Shown here one piece after another: positions 15,913-24,342 of a stretch of 50,544 bases of DNA. A program made the position numbers and the translations under genes. This stretch comes from Streptomyces hilarionis (lineage in GTDB: Bacteria > Actinomycetota > Actinomycetes > Streptomycetales > Streptomycetaceae), in assembly GCF_024539675.1 (NCBI RefSeq), contig NZ_JAHHIT010000020.1:1-50544 (forward strand), in the 5' to 3' direction. The notes beneath the pieces were generated by a model. That model was not told where the DNA came from, searched no databases, and saw only the letters and a list, made by a program, of their open reading frames with translations. The first letter of the stretch is position 1. Each line of letters opens with the position of its first letter.

Positions 15913-17298
15913 TTGCGAAACGTGATCAAGCGTCCCAGGACGACGGGCCCGCGACCCGACGGAGTCCGCCCGCACATGATCTACCTGGCCATCGGCTTCC
16001 CGCCGGCGGCCAAGAGCTGTGCGTACCGGATGCGCGAGACGGCGAACAAGTTCGTCGAGCTCGGCTGGGACGTGACCGTGCTCACCATCGCGGAGGAGTC
16101 CTGGGAGCGGGAGTACGGACTCGACCACACGCTCTCCGACCCGGTGGACCCGCGGGTGCGGATCGTCGAGCTCCCGCTGGCCCGTGAGGACCTGGAGACC
16201 GACATCCGGCTGTTCACCGAGGACCGGGCGCTGAACCCGATCCGGTGGATGCAGCGGGAGCGCGACCGGCACCTGGAGCACTTCCCGGAGCCGGTGTTCG
16301 GCGGGTGGCGGTCGGCCCTGGAGCAGGGCGTCGTGGACATCCACCGCGAGTTCCCGGCCGACCTGCTGCTGGCAAGCTGCGCCCCGTACGTCAACCTGGC
16401 GGCCGCGTGGAAGCTGTGGGAGACGCACCAGGTCCCCTACGCGATCGACTTCCGCGACGGCTGGTCGGTCGACGTGATCGGCGGCGGCGAGGCGTTCACC
16501 CGTGACTCCGAGTCGGGCGAGTGGGAGTCCAAGGTCCTCTCGCAGGCCGTGGCGATCTGGTGCGTCAACGACCCGATCGCGGACTTCTACCGTGAGCGCT
16601 ACCCGGATCTGGCCGGGCGGGTGCACGTCGTGCGCAACGGCTTCGACCCGGACAGCGTGCCCGAGGTGCACGGCCGGCCGGACCCGGACAAGGGCCTGAC
16701 CTTCGGTTACCTGGGCTCGGTGAACTTCAAGCCGGCCTTCCTCGCCACCGTCCTGGACGGCTGGCGGGCGGCCCGGGAGCGCGACCCGCTGGTCGCCCGG
16801 TCCCGGTTCGAGATCCGCGGGCACATCGGAGCGGGCGCCAGCCGTGAGGCCAACGCCCACATGACGCTGATCCGTCAGGCCGAGCCCGACGGCGTCCTCT
16901 TCGGCGGCCCGGTGCCCAAGGCGGAGGTCGGAGCGACCTACGGCCGCTGGGACGCCCTGGTGCTGATGCTCGTCGGCGGGCGCTTCGTGACCTCCGGCAA
17001 GGTGTACGAGTTCATGGCGTCCGGGCTGCCGGTGGTCTCGGCCCACGAGGTGGACCACGACGCCTCCGCCGTGCTGGCCGGCCACCCCCTGTGGACGGGC
17101 GCCTGCGGTCTGGACGCGGAGGGCATCGCCGACTCGTTCGTCAAGGCGGCCCGGATGGCCGTGGAGACGACCACCGAGCAGCGGGCCGAGGCACGCGCCC
17201 ACGCCTCCCGCTTCACCCGCGGTCTGCTGATGGCCCCCGCGGCGCAGCAGCTGAGCGACGCCGTCCGTTCCACGCTCACGGGGAGCCGATCGGCATGA
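15913..17298 (+). CDS. GT4-type glycosyltransferase
   Basis: 461 residues. The chosen start is a TTG at 15913 with GGAG six bases upstream; a GTG at 15922 and an ATG at 15976 (MIYLAIGFPP) are alternatives. The N-terminal domain begins MIYLAIGFPPAAKSCAYRMRE and includes LAAAWKLWE and the FRDGW motif (about residues 178-190). The C-terminal donor domain contains VVRNGFDPDSV, FGYLGSVNFKPAF and the acidic/glycine-rich GKVYEFMASGLPVVS segment, which is a standard GT4 nucleotide-sugar site. There is no signal peptide, so it is cytoplasmic. Its stop overlaps the start of the next glycosyltransferase by four bases (ATGA), implying translational coupling. The sugar is unknown; in context it may add an acetamido-uronic acid. 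Confidence 0.83.
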   Translation: MRNVIKRPRTTGPRPDGVRPHMIYLAIGFPPAAKSCAYRMRETANKFVELGWDVTVLTIAEESWEREYGLDHTLSDPVDPRVRIVELPLAREDLETDIRLFTEDRALNPIRWMQRERDRHLEHFPEPVFGGWRSALEQGVVDIHREFPADLLLASCAPYVNLAAAWKLWETHQVPYAIDFRDGWSVDVIGGGEAFTRDSESGEWESKVLSQAVAIWCVNDPIADFYRERYPDLAGRVHVVRNGFDPDSVPEVHGRPDPDKGLTFGYLGSVNFKPAFLATVLDGWRAARERDPLVARSRFEIRGHIGAGASREANAHMTLIRQAEPDGVLFGGPVPKAEVGATYGRWDALVLMLVGGRFVTSGKVYEFMASGLPVVSAHEVDHDASAVLAGHPLWTGACGLDAEGIADSFVKAARMAVETTTEQRAEARAHASRFTRGLLMAPAAQQLSDAVRSTLTGSRSA

Positions 17299-18962
17299 CG
17301 GCCAAACGGGGGATCACCCGGCTGCCCGGCGCGGTGGCCCGGCGCGCGCTGCACCCGAGTGTGCTGCGGACCGGAGCGGGCGCGCGCGCCTGGCGGCTCG
17401 TGGTGGCGGCTCCGGGGCTGCCGGACTCGCTGCGCTTCCGTATCGCCCAGCGCGTGCGGGACGGCCTGGACAAGGCCAACCGGCCCGAGGGCGCGGTGCT
17501 CACGCTGAGCTCCGCCGCCCGTCGCACGACCAGCGCGCGTCACCGGGCGGACCTGCTCGGCGACGCGGCCCGGCTCGAACTGGCGCGCGGCAAGGCCCCC
17601 CGGGCCCTGACCGACGCCGTGTCCGCCGAACTCGCCTACGCCGACGACCGGTTGGCCGAGGGTGACGCCACCGCGGCGGCCGCTTCCGCGGTACGGGCGC
17701 TTCAGCTGGCCTTCCACCGGGTGCTGCACTTCGACCGGACGACCTCACCGCTGTCCCAGGACCCCGCCGGGTATCTGGCGCAGGTGCACGCCTCCACGGC
17801 CGTCCGGGCGCTGACCGAGGGCGCGGGCCGCATCGCGGAGCCCGCCGCGCCGCCCGCCGGCCGCCCGCTGCGGCTGCTGTTCGTCACCCGGGGCAACGCG
17901 AACTTCCTGCGGCAGATCCGCGACCACTACACGGCGCACGCCGACGTCGAGGTCCGCTCCCTGGACCTCAAGGACGAGCCGGAACTCGACAAGCTGGCCG
18001 GCTCCCTGACCGCGCTGGCGGCCCACCGGCTGGGCGAGGACGAGGAGTTCGGCCGGCAGGCCGAGAAGCTGCTGCGTCCCCACCTGGACTGGGCGGACAC
18101 CGTCTTCGTCGACTGGTGCGTCGGGCCGGCCGCGCTGCTGACCTCCGTCGACCCCGGTGACACCCGGATCGTCGTGCGGCTGCACAGCGCGGAGACGTTC
18201 AGCCCCTGGCCGTTCCTCGTGGACTTCAGCCGGGTCGACGACCTGGTGTTCGTCGGGGCCCATCTGCGGGACCTGACGGTCGCCGTGACGCCCCGGCTGG
18301 TGGCGGGGCCGGGGCGGCGCACGCCCCGGCTGCACGTCATCGCCAACGCGATGGACCTCGCCGCACAGGTGCGCCCGAAGCCGGACGACGCCCGCTTCAC
18401 CCTCGGCCTGACCGGGATCTCGTCGGTCGCCAAGGACCCGCGGTGGGCCATCGAGGTCCTGCGGATCCTGCGCGCGCAGGACTCCCGCTACCGGCTCGTG
18501 CTGATCGGCGACGACGTCGACGCCAGGCTCAGCGCCGCCGCCCGCTCCTACGCCCGGCTCTACCGGGCCGACCTGGCCGAACTGGAGCCCTCGGGTGCCG
18601 TCCGCCGGCTCGGCCAGCTGGACGACGTCCCGGCCGCGCTGACGGACGTCGGCGTCATCCTCAGCTCCTCCGTGCGGGAGAGCTTCCACTGCGGGTTCGT
18701 GGAGGGCGCCGCGAGCGGGGCCGTCCCGGTGGGCCGCGACTGGCCGTTCTTCGCGGGCAAGGCCAACGGGGCGCGCACCCTGTTCCCCGCCGACTGGGTC
18801 GTCGCCTCGCCGCAGGAGGCGGCGGAGCGCATCCTGAAGGTCACGGCGGACCCGGACGTCTGGCGCCACACCGGCCGGACGGCCTCGGAGCACGCCCTGG
18901 CGGCCTGGGACTGGCCGGTCGTGCGCGAGGAGTTCGACCGGCTCCTGCTGCGCTGGAGATGA
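17295..18962 (+). CDS. GT-B family glycosyltransferase, paralogue of the gene at 10614-12755
   Basis: 555 residues from the ATG at 17295, which overlaps the preceding stop as ATGA. An upstream helical region (about residues 1-190) precedes a GT-B domain with RPHLDWADTVFVDWC, VDFSRVDDLVFVG, SVAKDPRWAIEVLR and VILSSSVRESFHCGF followed by RDWPFF. These blocks match the 713-residue glycosyltransferase nearly residue for residue, so the two arose by duplication, but this one lacks the extra N-terminal Rossmann domain. It overlaps the acyltransferase start by another ATGA. Cytoplasmic. It probably transfers a related sugar in the same polymer; specificity cannot be read. Confidence 0.82.
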   Translation: MTAKRGITRLPGAVARRALHPSVLRTGAGARAWRLVVAAPGLPDSLRFRIAQRVRDGLDKANRPEGAVLTLSSAARRTTSARHRADLLGDAARLELARGKAPRALTDAVSAELAYADDRLAEGDATAAAASAVRALQLAFHRVLHFDRTTSPLSQDPAGYLAQVHASTAVRALTEGAGRIAEPAAPPAGRPLRLLFVTRGNANFLRQIRDHYTAHADVEVRSLDLKDEPELDKLAGSLTALAAHRLGEDEEFGRQAEKLLRPHLDWADTVFVDWCVGPAALLTSVDPGDTRIVVRLHSAETFSPWPFLVDFSRVDDLVFVGAHLRDLTVAVTPRLVAGPGRRTPRLHVIANAMDLAAQVRPKPDDARFTLGLTGISSVAKDPRWAIEVLRILRAQDSRYRLVLIGDDVDARLSAAARSYARLYRADLAELEPSGAVRRLGQLDDVPAALTDVGVILSSSVRESFHCGFVEGAASGAVPVGRDWPFFAGKANGARTLFPADWVVASPQEAAERILKVTADPDVWRHTGRTASEHALAAWDWPVVREEFDRLLLRWR

Positions 18963-20512
18963 AGGGACTGGGCGATGAACTGCAGACTCGTGAGCCCGGG
19001 CGCGACCGGCTGCCGTCGCTGACCGGGCTTCGCTTCTGGGCGGCCCTTCTCGTAGTCCTGTACCACCTGTCCCGCAAGACGGGCGCCGTACCGTACCTCA
19101 GCGACGTGGTCTGGTACGGCCGCAGCGGTGTGACGTTCTTCTTCGTCCTGTCCGGCGTCGTCCTGGCCTGGACGTACGACGGCGCCCGAGTCCCGGCGAA
19201 GGTCTTCCTGTGGCGGCGCTTCGCCCGGATCTGGCCGCTCCTCGCGGTCAGCGTGGTGTTGTCGGTCACGGTGTGGTGCGTCATGGGCCGACCCGTGTCG
19301 CTCGGGGCGGTCGGCGCGAGCCTGCTCGCGGTGCACGCCTGGTTCCCGGACCCGGTGATGTTCACCGGAGGCAACCCGGCCGCCTGGTCGCTCAGCGACG
19401 AGGCCTTCTTCTACCTGCTCTTCCCCGTGCTGCTGGCCCTGCTGGCGGGCTGCCGGACCCGCGTGTGGGTGTGGACGGCCGTGGGCGTGACGTGTGCCGC
19501 CCTGGTGCTGTGGCCGTCCCTGTCGGGCCTGTCGCCGACCACCCGCAGCTGGGCGCTCGACTATCTGCCGCTGACGCGTGCCCTGCAGTTCGTGCTGGGC
19601 GTGGTGGCCGGGCTGGCCCTCAAGCGCGGCTGGCGCCCGCCGCTGCCGCTGTGGGCCGCCGCGGGCCTCGTCCTCGGCTGGCACCTGGCCCTGATCCCCT
19701 GGTCGCACGCGGTGCCCGACCCGCTCTGGTACAGCCCCTACACGGCTTCGCAGTGGCTGTCGGCCCCGATCTTCGCGGCCCTGATCTGCGCGGCGGCCCG
19801 CGCCGACCTCGACGGCCGGCGCACCGGACTCGGCGGGTCCTGGATGATCAGGCTCGGACACTGGTCGTTCGCCTGGTACTTGCTCCACGAGATCGTGATC
19901 CGGGCGGCCGTCTTCACCTGGGGCAGGCCGGCCCCCGGCGGCGTGACGGCGCTGTTCTGGGCGGGTGTCCTGGTCGTCAGTCTGGCCGCCGCGGCCGCCG
20001 CCTACCACTGGGTGGAGCACCCGGCCGAGCGGCGCCTGCGCCGCGTCGGCCCCTCCGTCCCGCGCGCGGACCGCCCCGAGTCCCGGACCGTCGAGAAGAC
20101 ACGATTAGACATGGCGGTCGCCACGACCGCGCAACCACGACGGAGAACGGCTGCGGCCGCTGCCCCCCGGACGGGGGGCAGCGGCCGCAGTCGTGTGCGC
20201 GAGCGTGCTCAGCCGCCGATGACCACGCGGCGGACGCCCTTCCAGGCCTCCGGGTCCGTGGTGCGGCGGCCGTCGACCAGGACGGTGACGTCCGGCAGGT
20301 CGGCCGGGGTCAGCGTGCGGTACTCGGCGTGGTCGGCCTGGAGGATCGCCGCGGTGACCTTCTCGCCCGCGTGCGGGGTGAGGCCGTGCGCGAGGAGCTC
20401 GGCGTCGGTGTACATCGGGTCCGAGACGAACGGGACCGCGCCGCGCGCCTTGAGGGCCTCGACGGTCGGGAAGACGCCCGAGAAGGCCGTCTCCTTCACG
20501 CCGCCGCGGTAG
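18959..20512 (+). CDS. Acyltransferase-3 (OafA/YrhL-like) integral membrane protein
   Basis: The ATG at 18959 overlaps the preceding stop (ATGA). The protein begins with the family motif LTGLRFWAALLVVLYH near residue 20, including the conserved Arg and the His of the acyl-transfer region, then FFFVLSGVVLAW and WRRFARIWPL, followed by about ten membrane helices to residue about 360 with the conserved YLLHEIVIR segment. The family moves acetyl or other acyl groups onto surface sugars across the membrane. Its end is odd. The frame passes an in-frame TTA codon at 20105-20107, runs through the strong hairpin at 20151-20190 and continues 304 bases antisense to the dehydrogenase gene before a stop at 20512. 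The natural protein probably ends near residue 380, so the last 130 residues should be viewed with suspicion. Confidence 0.8.
   Translation: MKGLGDELQTREPGRDRLPSLTGLRFWAALLVVLYHLSRKTGAVPYLSDVVWYGRSGVTFFFVLSGVVLAWTYDGARVPAKVFLWRRFARIWPLLAVSVVLSVTVWCVMGRPVSLGAVGASLLAVHAWFPDPVMFTGGNPAAWSLSDEAFFYLLFPVLLALLAGCRTRVWVWTAVGVTCAALVLWPSLSGLSPTTRSWALDYLPLTRALQFVLGVVAGLALKRGWRPPLPLWAAAGLVLGWHLALIPWSHAVPDPLWYSPYTASQWLSAPIFAALICAAARADLDGRRTGLGGSWMIRLGHWSFAWYLLHEIVIRAAVFTWGRPAPGGVTALFWAGVLVVSLAAAAAAYHWVEHPAERRLRRVGPSVPRADRPESRTVEKTRLDMAVATTAQPRRRTAAAAAPRTGGSGRSRVRERAQPPMTTRRTPFQASGSVVRRPSTRTVTSGRSAGVSVRYSAWSAWRIAAVTFSPACGVRPCARSSASVYIGSETNGTAPRALRASTVGKTPEKAVSFTPPR
20151..20190. terminator. Bidirectional hairpin between convergent operons
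   Basis: Perfect 18-bp stem (20151-20168 with 20173-20190) and a GGAC loop, entirely G/C-rich. It sits 18 bases left of the dehydrogenase stop codon (minus strand) and in the expected place for the end of the plus-strand glycan operon. Confidence 0.85.
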
Positions 20513-21492
20513 GCGGCGCCGAGCACCAGCACGTTCACGCCGGTCAGGTCGCCGTACGCGGCGGCCAGCAGGTCGACGGCGTACTCGGGCATCGCGGCGT
20601 TGGCCTCACGGGCGGAGCGCACGACGGTGGCGGCCGGGTCGTTCCACAGGTACATCCGCGGGTAGATCGGGATGCAGTGGCCGCCGACGGCGATGCCCGG
20701 CTGGTGGATGTGGCTGTAGGGCTGCGAGTTGCAGGCCTCGATGACCTTCTTGACGTCGATGTCGTTCTGGTCGGCGAAGCGCGCGAACTGGTTCGCCAGG
20801 CCGATGTTGACGTCGCGGTAGGTGGTCTCGGCGAGCTTGGCCAGCTCGGAGGCCTCGGCGGTGACCAGGTCCCAGACACCGTTGGGCTGGGGCAGGTCGG
20901 CGCGCTCGTCGAAGTCGAGGACCTGCTCGTAGAACTCCACGCCGCGGGCCGTCGACGCCTCGTCGATGCCGCCGACCAGCTTGGGGTAGCGGCGCAGGTC
21001 GGAGAAGACCCGGCCGGTCAGGACGCGCTCCGGGGAGAAGACGAGGTGGAAGTCGTCGCCCGCGGTCAGGCCGGAGCCCTCGGCCAGCATCGGCGCCCAG
21101 CGGGTGCGGGTGGTGCCGACCGGGAGGGTCGTCTCGTACGAGACCAGCGTGCCGGGCTTGAGGCCCTGCGCGATCGCCTTCGTCGCGGAGTCCATCCAGC
21201 CGAAGTCCGGGGTGCCCTCGGCGTCCACGAACAGCGGGACGACCACGACGACGGCCTCGGACTCGGCGACCGCGGACGCGGTGTCGGTCGTCGCGCTCAG
21301 CAGTCCGGCGTCGACGGCCTGCTTCAGCTTGACGTCGAGGTCGTGCTCGCCGGGGAACGGCTCGACGCCGGCGTTGACCAGCTCGACGACCTTCTCGTTG
21401 ACGTCCGCGCCGATGACCCGGTGGCCCTTGGAGGCGAACTGCACGGCGAGCGGCAGGCCGATCTTGCCGAGTGCTACTACACAGATGTTCAT
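20209..21492 (-). CDS. UDP-N-acetylhexosamine 6-dehydrogenase (WbpA-like)
   Basis: 427 residues. It has the N-terminal NAD Rossmann fold (VVALGKIGLPLAVQFASKG), VPLFVDAEGTPD, VFSPERVLTGR, the central helical domain (AKLAETTYRDVNIGLANQ) and the catalytic cysteine in GGHCIPIYP at about residue 272. The C-terminal UDP-binding domain includes LGAAYRGGVKET. This family oxidises the C6 hydroxyl of UDP-GlcNAc or UDP-ManNAc to the uronic acid, using two NAD+. In the diacetamido-mannuronate pathway this is the first step (WbpA). UDP-glucose or UDP-ManNAc oxidation cannot be ruled out from sequence alone. It is last in the minus-strand operon, nine bases after the GT2 stop, and has AAGGAAG about 13 bases ahead of its ATG. 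Confidence 0.87.
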   Translation of the reverse strand: MNICVVALGKIGLPLAVQFASKGHRVIGADVNEKVVELVNAGVEPFPGEHDLDVKLKQAVDAGLLSATTDTASAVAESEAVVVVVPLFVDAEGTPDFGWMDSATKAIAQGLKPGTLVSYETTLPVGTTRTRWAPMLAEGSGLTAGDDFHLVFSPERVLTGRVFSDLRRYPKLVGGIDEASTARGVEFYEQVLDFDERADLPQPNGVWDLVTAEASELAKLAETTYRDVNIGLANQFARFADQNDIDVKKVIEACNSQPYSHIHQPGIAVGGHCIPIYPRMYLWNDPAATVVRSAREANAAMPEYAVDLLAAAYGDLTGVNVLVLGAAYRGGVKETAFSGVFPTVEALKARGAVPFVSDPMYTDAELLAHGLTPHAGEKVTAAILQADHAEYRTLTPADLPDVTVLVDGRRTTDPEAWKGVRRVVIGG

Positions 21493-21501
21493 GGAGGGTC
21501 G

Positions 21502-23208
21502 CTACTTCCTTTTGGAACCGGTCGGCTTCTTGAAACCGGCGGACTTCAACTTTCTGACGCCGGCCGCCCGGAAGCGGACGGCCAGGGACTTCAGCTTCCG
21601 GACGGGAGCTGCGAGCGCCTGGAGCACCTGGGCGCTCTTCGGCGGGTACATCTGGGCCGTGTCGACCACGACACGGCCCTTGTCGTTGACGATGGCCGAC
21701 GCCCGGTAGGGGTCCCCCTCCCGGCCCCACCGGCGGGCCAGCGGCATGGGCAGGTCGGTGCCCCGCACGGGGACCTCGTACGTGGCGCCGGCCACGGCCA
21801 GGTACACCCGCACACCGCGCTTGGCGGTGACGTACTCCAGCGGGATGCGGGCGTGCAGCACGGTCGCGGCGCCGTCCTCGGCGGGCTTGACGACCTGCTC
21901 GCCCACGGGCGCCGGGACCTTGTGGCCGGCCTTCAGCTTCCGGGCGCCCGGCTTGTCGGCCGACTTGGGCATGGCGCCCTTGGTGAGCCGCAGGGCCATC
22001 CCGTCGGCCACGCCGACCACGGGCACCCGCACGGACGCGGTGTAGGTGAGGCCGTCGCCCTGCTGCTCCCAGTCGGAGGCCAGCAGCCGGGTTCCCGGGG
22101 CGAGCTGGGCGGCGACCGAGTCCCCGGCCAGCACCTCGAAGACGTGGTCGGCCAGTCCGATGCGCGGGTCCCGGAAGCCGGGATAGCGCGCGAAGGTGTG
22201 GTCGTCCTCGACGACGAACGTGACGCCGTTCTCCGGCTCGGAGACGATCGCCTCGCACAGCTCGTCGACCGCTCCGGCCTGGGCCAGGGCGATGCGCACC
22301 CGGCGCTTGACGTCCATGGCGTCGCGGATGCCGTCCGTGAAGTAGGCGTCCGCCAGCCGCGCTATGCCCGCGCAGATCTTCACGCGCAGTTCGCGGTCCA
22401 GGGCCGGGAAGTCGTCCTGGACGAGCTTGGCCAGCTCCCAGGTGAAGTGCCGGCGCAGCAGGGCGTCGCGCTGCGGGCCCGCCTCGATGAGACCGGCCGC
22501 GAAGTTCATCATCTCGGCGGTGCACTCGAGCCGGGAGAGATGGTCGGCGCGGTAGGTGATGTTGCTGGCGTCGCCGCGCTTGACGGCGTAGTAGCAGGTG
22601 TAGTTCGCCACCACGGAGATCTTGCGGGCCCGCACCAGGGCCTCGATGGTGAACGGCTGGTCGCTGCCCACGGCCATGTGCTCGGGGAAGCGCAGCTTGT
22701 ACTTCTCCACCATCTCGCGGCGGAACAGCTTGGTGTTGGCCAGGGTGAAGGGCACCCCGGGCTCGTCCAGGTGGACGTCCCGGTCGCCGTGCTGGAACAG
22801 CGCCTGGTGGACGTAACGCCCGTTGGTGCCGACCATCTTGCCGACGACCACGTCCGAGTCGTGCCGGTCGGCGTACTTCACCATGCGCTCCAACGCCTCC
22901 TCGCCGAGGTAGTCGTCGGAGCCGATGAAGTACACGTACCGGCCGGTCGCCACCTCCAGCGCGCGGTTGCTGGGCGCGGCGGGGCCGCCGGAGTTGGGCT
23001 GGTGGATCACCTTGACGGTGTCCGGGTAGAGGGCCGCGAACCGGTCGAGTTCGCGGCCGCTGTCGTCGGTGGAACCGTCGTCGACGGCGACGATCTCCAG
23101 CCGCTCGCGTCCGATGGTCTGCTTGACCAGGGAGTTCAGGCACTCCGTCAGGTACGGCATCGTGTTGTACACCGCGACGACGACGCTGACGTCAGGCGCA
23201 GCACTCAT
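21502..23208 (-). CDS. GT2 family glycosyltransferase with C-terminal extension
   Basis: 568 residues from the ATG at 23208 with CAGGAG eight bases upstream. The GT-A domain (about residues 5-230) begins VSVVVAVYNTMPYL and has the nucleotide-binding VDDGSTDDS, the metal-binding-type GSDDYL and QPFTIEALVRA. Residues about 235-350 are helical. Residues about 350-530 form a beta-rich region resembling the C-terminal TagF/TarS-like or immunoglobulin-like extensions of wall-polymer transferases. The protein ends in a Lys/Arg-rich tail that could bind the membrane surface. It lies in the minus-strand operon between the Gfo/Idh oxidoreductase (109 bases upstream) and the dehydrogenase. Probably a chain-extending or decorating transferase; donor unknown. 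Confidence 0.86.
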   Translation of the reverse strand: MSAAPDVSVVVAVYNTMPYLTECLNSLVKQTIGRERLEIVAVDDGSTDDSGRELDRFAALYPDTVKVIHQPNSGGPAAPSNRALEVATGRYVYFIGSDDYLGEEALERMVKYADRHDSDVVVGKMVGTNGRYVHQALFQHGDRDVHLDEPGVPFTLANTKLFRREMVEKYKLRFPEHMAVGSDQPFTIEALVRARKISVVANYTCYYAVKRGDASNITYRADHLSRLECTAEMMNFAAGLIEAGPQRDALLRRHFTWELAKLVQDDFPALDRELRVKICAGIARLADAYFTDGIRDAMDVKRRVRIALAQAGAVDELCEAIVSEPENGVTFVVEDDHTFARYPGFRDPRIGLADHVFEVLAGDSVAAQLAPGTRLLASDWEQQGDGLTYTASVRVPVVGVADGMALRLTKGAMPKSADKPGARKLKAGHKVPAPVGEQVVKPAEDGAATVLHARIPLEYVTAKRGVRVYLAVAGATYEVPVRGTDLPMPLARRWGREGDPYRASAIVNDKGRVVVDTAQMYPPKSAQVLQALAAPVRKLKSLAVRFRAAGVRKLKSAGFKKPTGSKRK

Positions 23209-23316
23209 GCTCGGGCTCCTGGTCTCCGCCGGCCGGGCCGGCTGGGTCCTGCGGGGAAAGTCTCACAGAACGTAGGAGTCCCACCGAGCACGCACCGTTC
23301 CCCCGATGTGTGATGC

Positions 23317-24342
23317 TCAGCTGCCATGGACGGCCAGGTCCTCCACCGGAAGCGTAACGCTGGTGTTGTTCGTGGCCGATTCCAGGAGCGCCGCCGCCAC
23401 TTCGACGGTGCGCATGCCCTGGCGCAGGGTGCAGATGTCGACGGGCTTGCCGAGGACCGCGTCCCGGAAGAGCTCGTGCTCGACCTGAAGCGGCTCGCGC
23501 TTCGGGATGGCGTAGCGGATCATGTCGCCCTCGGACACGCCGCGGAAGGCTTGCAGGGCCTCCCACTCGGTGGTGACGGCCGCGTTGGAGTGGAACGTGA
23601 GGTCGGCGGTGAGGGTGTCGGCGATGAAGCAGCCGCGCTCGCCCGTGACCGAGGTGAACCGCTCCTTGAGCGGGCTCAGCCAGTTCACCAGGTGGTTGAC
23701 CATGGTGCCGTCGTCGAGACGGCCCACCGCGGAGACCATGTCCTCGTGCTCACGGCCGCTCTTGGAGACGGTGTGCGCGGCGATGGACACGTACTGACGC
23801 CCGGTCACCCAGCCGGTCAGGTCGATGTCGTGCGTGGCGAGGTCCTTGACGACGCCGACGTCGGCGATGCGGTGCGGGAAGGGACCCTGGCGGCGGGTGA
23901 CGACCTGGTAGACGTCGCCGAGCTCGCCGGCCTCCAGCCGCGCCCGCAGCGAGCGCAGCGCGGGGTTGCACCGCTCGATGTGACCGACGCCGGCGACGAG
24001 CCCCTTGGACTCGAACGCCTCGACGAGACGGCGGGCGCCCTCCACGGACTCCGCGACCGGCTTCTCGATGAGCGCGCAGACGCCGGCGTCGGCGAGCGCC
24101 AGGCCGACCTCTTCGTGCAGGTGCGTCGGGCAGGCCACCACGGCGTAGTCCACACCGAGGGCGATCAGCTCCTCGACGGTGTTCAGGATCGGCGCGCCCT
24201 GGGCGGCGCCGAACTTGTCCCCCATCGGGTCGACGACGCCGACGAGGTCGACGGCGTCCAGACCCGACAGGACACGGGCGTGGTGACGCCCCATGGAACC
24301 GAGGCCGACGAGTCCCGCTCGCAGCGACTTCCCGGTACTCAC
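23317..24342 (-). CDS. Gfo/Idh/MocA oxidoreductase, probable UDP-sugar 3-dehydrogenase
   Basis: 341 residues from a GTG at 24342 that overlaps the aminotransferase stop (GTGA). The N-terminal NAD(P) fold has GLVGLGSMGRHHARVL, then VDPMGDKFG, CPTHLHEEV and the family hallmark EKP (IEKPVAESV, about residue 92). The C-terminal domain contains DLATHDIDLTGW, with the His/Asp pair expected at the active site. In WbpB/WlbA, members of this family oxidise C3 of UDP-GlcNAcA; GnnA does the same on UDP-GlcNAc. The translational coupling to a DegT aminotransferase strongly supports a 3-keto-sugar product passed to a 3-aminotransferase. An inositol or other dehydrogenase role is the general fallback. Confidence 0.85.
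   Translation of the reverse strand: MSTGKSLRAGLVGLGSMGRHHARVLSGLDAVDLVGVVDPMGDKFGAAQGAPILNTVEELIALGVDYAVVACPTHLHEEVGLALADAGVCALIEKPVAESVEGARRLVEAFESKGLVAGVGHIERCNPALRSLRARLEAGELGDVYQVVTRRQGPFPHRIADVGVVKDLATHDIDLTGWVTGRQYVSIAAHTVSKSGREHEDMVSAVGRLDDGTMVNHLVNWLSPLKERFTSVTGERGCFIADTLTADLTFHSNAAVTTEWEALQAFRGVSEGDMIRYAIPKREPLQVEHELFRDAVLGKPVDICTLRQGMRTVEVAAALLESATNNTSVTLPVEDLAVHGS

Noticed and set aside
19210..23313. 1,367-codon plus-strand frame
   Set aside because: Overlaps the acyltransferase in another frame and is antisense to two well-supported genes; no protein-like motifs.
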